Positions 5,264 through 7,855 of a DNA stretch of 7,855 bases are shown here, in pieces. Position numbers and translations under genes: made by a program. The notes under the pieces were generated by a model. The model made no database searches, was not told the origin of the DNA, and was given only the letters and a program-made list of their open reading frames with translations. This DNA comes from Candidatus Competibacteraceae bacterium (lineage in GTDB: Bacteria > Pseudomonadota > Gammaproteobacteria > Competibacterales > Competibacteraceae): assembly GCA_003527885.1 (NCBI GenBank), contig DPWB01000109.1, positions 11,363 to 19,217 of the forward strand, in the 5' to 3' direction. How positions within the stretch are numbered: the first letter of the stretch is position 1; each line of letters opens with the position of its first letter.

Positions 5264-6579
5264 GTGCTTTTAATGGCTTGGTTCCTTGGCAGCCTTGCGA
5301 GAAGACAGGTTGGCCTGTGGTGCAAGTCAAGCACATGTTTGAAACTGTGCTTGGAAAGATGTTGCAACCTCAACCTGCTTCAGATGACGACATCGAAGCG
5401 CCGTACACCAAATCCCTGCATGTTCAGCGATGCGGTGTCAGCTTCGAAGATTTGCCTACTATGTGGGCGAGTCCAACAGATGTCGCTCAATTGCACCTTC
5501 AAGTTGGCGACTTGATGGTGTGCGAGGGTGGTGAGGTCGGTAGGGGTGCTTTGGTGTTAGCTGACCCTCCCCCCCTCTGCATTTTCCAGAACGCGCTGCA
5601 CAGGGTTCGTGCGCGGGACTTAAACGACGTGCGATATCTTAACTACTGCCTCAAACAAGCATCCGAAGCGGGTTGGCTTGACGTTTTATGCAATCGCGCC
5701 ACGATTGCCCACTTCACCGTTGAGAAGTTTCGTGAGTTTCGCATCCATTTACCATCGGGTGAAACTCAGCGCCTGATCGCCAACTACCTCGACCATGAAA
5801 CCACCCGCATCGACGGGCTGATCGCCGAGAAGGAACGGATGCTGGCGCTGCTGGAAGAAAAGCGCACCGCCCTCATCAGCCGTGTCGTTACCCGTGGTCT
5901 TGATCCTAACGCCCCGCTCAAACATTCGGGCCAAGAATGGCTCGGCGATATTCCGGCGCATTGGAAAATTCAGCCAATAAAGTATTTGGCTATCGTTGGC
6001 AATGGCTCAACTCCTTCTGTCGAGAACACCGACTATTGGGACGATGAGAGTTACCCTTGGTTGAATAGTTCTGTCGTTAACGTGTCACCCGTCACAAACG
6101 CAAGTCGATTCGTAACCGAGACAGCCCTTCGAGAATGTCACCTGCCCAAGATTCGACCACCCGCTGTGCTTTTGGGAATCACCGGGCAAGGGAAAACGCG
6201 AGGAATGGCTGCAGTTTTGGGAATTGAAGCCACCATTAATCAGCATCTTGCGTTTATTAAACCAAGAACTCAAGAACTTGACAGCGACTTCTTGTGCTAT
6301 CTACTAGGACATGCTTACGCTTTTCTTCGAAGCGATAGCGATGGCGCGGGCAGCACCAAGGGCGCTATTACCTGTGAGCAATTAGCGACTATGAAGATTC
6401 CCGTTCCACCAGGTCTTGAACAATTTAAAATTTGCAATCGAATTAGGTCATTATTCGACATCTCAAAGCCTCTTCATACGCTGATCCAGCGATCACTTGA
6501 TCTACTGATTGAACGCCGCGCCGCGCTGATCACCGCCGCCGTCACCGGCCAGATCCCGCTGGAAGAAATGACGCCGTGA
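5260..6579 (+). CDS. hsdS: Type I restriction-modification system, specificity subunit (HsdS)
   Basis: About 439 residues from the GTG start, 446 if ATG 5239 is used. HsdS recognises a bipartite DNA site and holds the HsdM and HsdR subunits. The order is target-recognition domain 1 (~1-165), central conserved helical region (~166-213, with LIANYLDHETTRIDGLI and LLEEKRTALIS), target-recognition domain 2 (~228-395, opening with GDIPAHWKI), and a distal conserved helix (~400-430, LLIERRAALITAAVTGQI). The two helical regions resemble each other (KRTALISRVVTRG and RRAALITAAVTGQ), as expected for the coiled coil that sets the spacing between half-sites. The gene is intact with both domains. The conserved region is GC-rich (36/60 and 37/60 in 5761-5880), while the recognition domains are poorer (20/60 in 6421-6480). 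This suggests domain exchange. A C7 run lies at 5569-5575. Confidence 0.93.
   Translation: MSAFNGLVPWQPCEKTGWPVVQVKHMFETVLGKMLQPQPASDDDIEAPYTKSLHVQRCGVSFEDLPTMWASPTDVAQLHLQVGDLMVCEGGEVGRGALVLADPPPLCIFQNALHRVRARDLNDVRYLNYCLKQASEAGWLDVLCNRATIAHFTVEKFREFRIHLPSGETQRLIANYLDHETTRIDGLIAEKERMLALLEEKRTALISRVVTRGLDPNAPLKHSGQEWLGDIPAHWKIQPIKYLAIVGNGSTPSVENTDYWDDESYPWLNSSVVNVSPVTNASRFVTETALRECHLPKIRPPAVLLGITGQGKTRGMAAVLGIEATINQHLAFIKPRTQELDSDFLCYLLGHAYAFLRSDSDGAGSTKGAITCEQLATMKIPVPPGLEQFKICNRIRSLFDISKPLHTLIQRSLDLLIERRAALITAAVTGQIPLEEMTP
5569..5575 (+). repeat. C7 homopolymer in the first recognition domain of hsdS
   Basis: Seven cytosines, preceded by CCCT, fall in codons for a PPP stretch. Slippage by one base would cut off HsdS within its first recognition domain. 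Seven is near the lower limit for natural phase variation. Confidence 0.4.
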
Positions 6580-6751
6580 AATTCGGAACCTTCAAGGTGG
6601 GCCGTTGGGTAGCGCGCTACCAGTACAAGAGTTTCGAACCGTTTAATTGATTAAGATTCTGATAGATAAAGAAGTTATTGTTGAGCTTACAGGCCAGCAA
6701 CGCGGTCGGGTGTATGCCTTCCAACGTTACCTAGATCTCTTCATAAGTTAA
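6576..6751 (+). pseudogene. Remnant of a Fic-family gene with the middle deleted
   Basis: Two short reading frames survive. The first starts at GTG 6576, overlapping the hsdS stop (GTGA), and ends at TGA 6648-6650 after 24 codons. Its product (GRWVARYQYKSFEP) looks like the N-terminus of Fic proteins that sit in type I R-M loci. The second, in another frame from 6650 to TAA 6749-6751, encodes VELTGQQRGRVYAFQRYLDL, which resembles the C-terminal end of the same Fic family. Between them the catalytic HxFx(D/E)GNGR core is absent, about 300 residues if the ancestor had normal length. Fic enzymes transfer AMP or similar groups to proteins. The start codon overlaps hsdS exactly as the upstream genes overlap each other, so an intact Fic gene was probably the fourth operon gene. 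TTAAT-TG-ATTAA marks the junction (6643-6654). The family match is from memory. Confidence 0.65.
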
Positions 6752-6772
6752 AGAAAAACGGCTTTCTTTAAC
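6747..6772. repeat. Perfect 10-bp inverted repeat before hsdR
   Basis: GTTAAAGAAA (6747-6756), a six-base loop AACGGC, and TTTCTTTAAC (6763-6772) pair perfectly. The left arm overlaps the TAA of the Fic remnant. The stem is AT-rich and is followed by AAAGAGCGG rather than a T run, so it is not a standard terminator. It could be an old terminator stem, an operator palindrome, or an mRNA boundary between hsdS and hsdR. Confidence 0.6.
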
Positions 6773-6773
6773 T

Positions 6774-6788
6774 AAAGAGCGGCGCTAG
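6774..6788. repeat. 15-bp direct repeat, copy 2 (upstream of hsdR)
   Basis: This is an exact copy of 1929-1943, starting one base after the inverted repeat and ending 15 bases before the hsdR start. Together the two copies bracket the hsdM-yhcG-hsdS-fic-scar block. An exact 15-mer pair is expected only about 0.03 times by chance in a window this long with even base use. Confidence 0.75.
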
Positions 6789-6803
6789 TAAAGGACAACT
6801 CGC

Positions 6804-7855
6804 ATGAAACAAACCTCCGAAGCCGCCTTTGAGACCGCCATCGAGCTGGTTCTACTGGCCAACGGTTATGCGCGAACAAACGGCAAGAGCTTCGACCGCG
6901 AGCGGGCCATCTTCCCCGATGAGGCGCTGGCCTTCATCCGCGCCACGCAAGTCCAAGCGTGGGAAAAACTCGAAGCGTTGCACGGCGAGCAGACCGGCGC
7001 GCGAGTGCTGGAAGCGCTGTGCAAGTGGCTGGACACCCATGGCGCGCTGGCCACGCTGCGTCACGGCTTCAAGTGTTTCGGCAAAACGTTGCGCGTCGCC
7101 TGCTTCCGTCCGGCGCACGGGCTAAACCCGGAGTTGGAGGCGCGCTATCGGGCCAATCGGCTGGGCCTGACCCGGCAATTGCATTTCAGTCCCAAAAACG
7201 AAAAATCGCTGGATGTCGTGCTGTCGGTCAACGGTATTCCGGTGGTGACGCTAGAGCTGAAGAACCCGTTGAGCGGGCAGACGGCGGCCAACGCCATCCA
7301 CCAGTACCGCCACGACCGCGACCCGCGCGAACCGGTTTTTGCGTTCGCCAAGCGCGCGTTGGTGCATTTCGCGGTGGACACCGAAGCGGTCCACATGGCC
7401 ACGCGGCTGGCCGGTTCCTCCACCACGTTTCTGCCCTTCAACCGAGGCGCGAACGGCGGCGCGGGCAACCCGCCCGACCGCGAGGGGCGCAACTACAAGA
7501 CCGCCTATCTGTGGGAAGAAGTCTTGCAGCGCGACAGCCTCCTCGATCTGCTCGCCCGTTTTCTGCATCTCGATGCCGAAGACAAGACGACGGACGACGG
7601 CAAGAAAATACGAAGGGAAAACCTGGTTTTCCCGCGCTACCACCAGTTGCAGGCGGTGCGCCAAATGGTGGCGGCGGCCGCCGGCGAAGGCGTGGGGCAT
7701 AACTACCTCGTGGAGCACTCGGCCGGCAGCGGCAAAAGCAACACCATCGCTTGGCTGGCGCATCGGCTCTCCAGCCTGCACGACCAGCGCGACGCGCGCT
7801 CGTTCGACAGCGTGGTGGTCATCACCGACCGCGTGGTGCTGGACCGCCAGTTGCA
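6804..7855 (+). CDS. hsdR: Type I restriction-modification system, restriction/translocase subunit (HsdR), 5' part
   Basis: An open frame from ATG 6804 continues past the right edge. The 350 residues seen are roughly the first third of a normal ~1000-residue HsdR. The ribosome-binding site AAGGA (6791-6795) is 8 bases from the start. The N-terminal PD-(D/E)XK endonuclease domain shows Asp137 (SLDVVL) and Glu151-x-Lys153 (LELKN), followed by a Gln-Tyr pair at 167-168. The ATP-binding motif SAGSGKS is at 306-312, and the start of the next helicase motif (VVVITDRVVLDRQL) at 337-350. HsdR pulls DNA past the complex by ATP hydrolysis and cuts unmethylated DNA. It is separated from hsdS by 224 bases that hold the Fic scar, a hairpin and the 15-bp repeat, so it may be expressed apart from M and S. 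No strong promoter is visible in that gap. All residues seen are intact. Confidence 0.94.
   Translation, partial: MKQTSEAAFETAIELVLLANGYARTNGKSFDRERAIFPDEALAFIRATQVQAWEKLEALHGEQTGARVLEALCKWLDTHGALATLRHGFKCFGKTLRVACFRPAHGLNPELEARYRANRLGLTRQLHFSPKNEKSLDVVLSVNGIPVVTLELKNPLSGQTAANAIHQYRHDRDPREPVFAFAKRALVHFAVDTEAVHMATRLAGSSTTFLPFNRGANGGAGNPPDREGRNYKTAYLWEEVLQRDSLLDLLARFLHLDAEDKTTDDGKKIRRENLVFPRYHQLQAVRQMVAAAAGEGVGHNYLVEHSAGSGKSNTIAWLAHRLSSLHDQRDARSFDSVVVITDRVVLDRQL

Noticed and set aside
1929..6788. Transposon or insertion sequence bounded by the 15-bp repeats
   Set aside because: There is no transposase or recombinase gene and there are no terminal inverted repeats. The repeat is also longer than usual target duplications.
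6959..7702. Plus-strand frame of 247 codons near the right end
   Set aside because: It is a shadow of hsdR. The true frame from 6804 stays open to the edge and carries nuclease and ATP-binding motifs.
1..7855. CRISPR array, tRNA or rRNA genes
   Set aside because: No regularly spaced repeats of CRISPR size and no recognisable tRNA or rRNA segments were seen by eye on either strand.

Overview
The window looks like an accessory region of a high-GC, Gram-negative environmental proteobacterium. The exosortase system on the left is a marker of such bacteria. A gammaproteobacterium, for example a methanotroph-like or Competibacter-like lineage, is a guess from overall style and not something the sequence proves. 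GC content is very high in the exosortase gene (43/60 in the block 1081-1140). It falls in the specificity domains of hsdS (20/60 in 6421-6480).

Layout. Positions 1-1706 (minus strand) hold a two-gene surface-sorting operon. It consists of an exosortase fused to an EpsI-like C-terminal domain, followed 18 bp downstream by the start of a secreted protein that begins like a VIT (vault/inter-alpha-trypsin) domain and runs off the left edge. Positions 1707-2033 are a divergent intergenic region with short repeats and candidate promoters. Positions 2034-6579 (plus strand) are a tightly coupled operon: hsdM (type I DNA methyltransferase), a DUF1016/YhcG-type PD-(D/E)XK nuclease, and hsdS (specificity subunit). 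Both junctions are 4-base GTGA stop/start overlaps. Positions 6576-6751 hold what I read as the scar of a Fic-family gene: its first ~24 codons and last ~33 codons remain, out of frame with each other, and the catalytic middle is gone. A perfect 10-bp AT-rich inverted repeat and a 15-bp sequence follow. Then comes hsdR (type I restriction subunit, from 6804), cut by the right edge after its first 350 residues.

How the genes fit together. HsdM, HsdS and HsdR would form a type I restriction-modification enzyme. HsdS chooses the bipartite DNA target, HsdM methylates adenine in it, and HsdR cuts unmodified DNA by ATP-driven translocation. The YhcG-like protein is translationally coupled between M and S, so it is probably an accessory nuclease of the same defence locus. 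The lost Fic gene would have been a second accessory toxin-type enzyme.

The most unusual observation is the exact 15-bp direct repeat at 1929-1943 and 6774-6788. It brackets precisely the hsdM-yhcG-hsdS-fic-scar block and leaves hsdR just outside. This suggests modular assembly or exchange of that block. No RNA genes, CRISPR arrays or transposase genes were seen.
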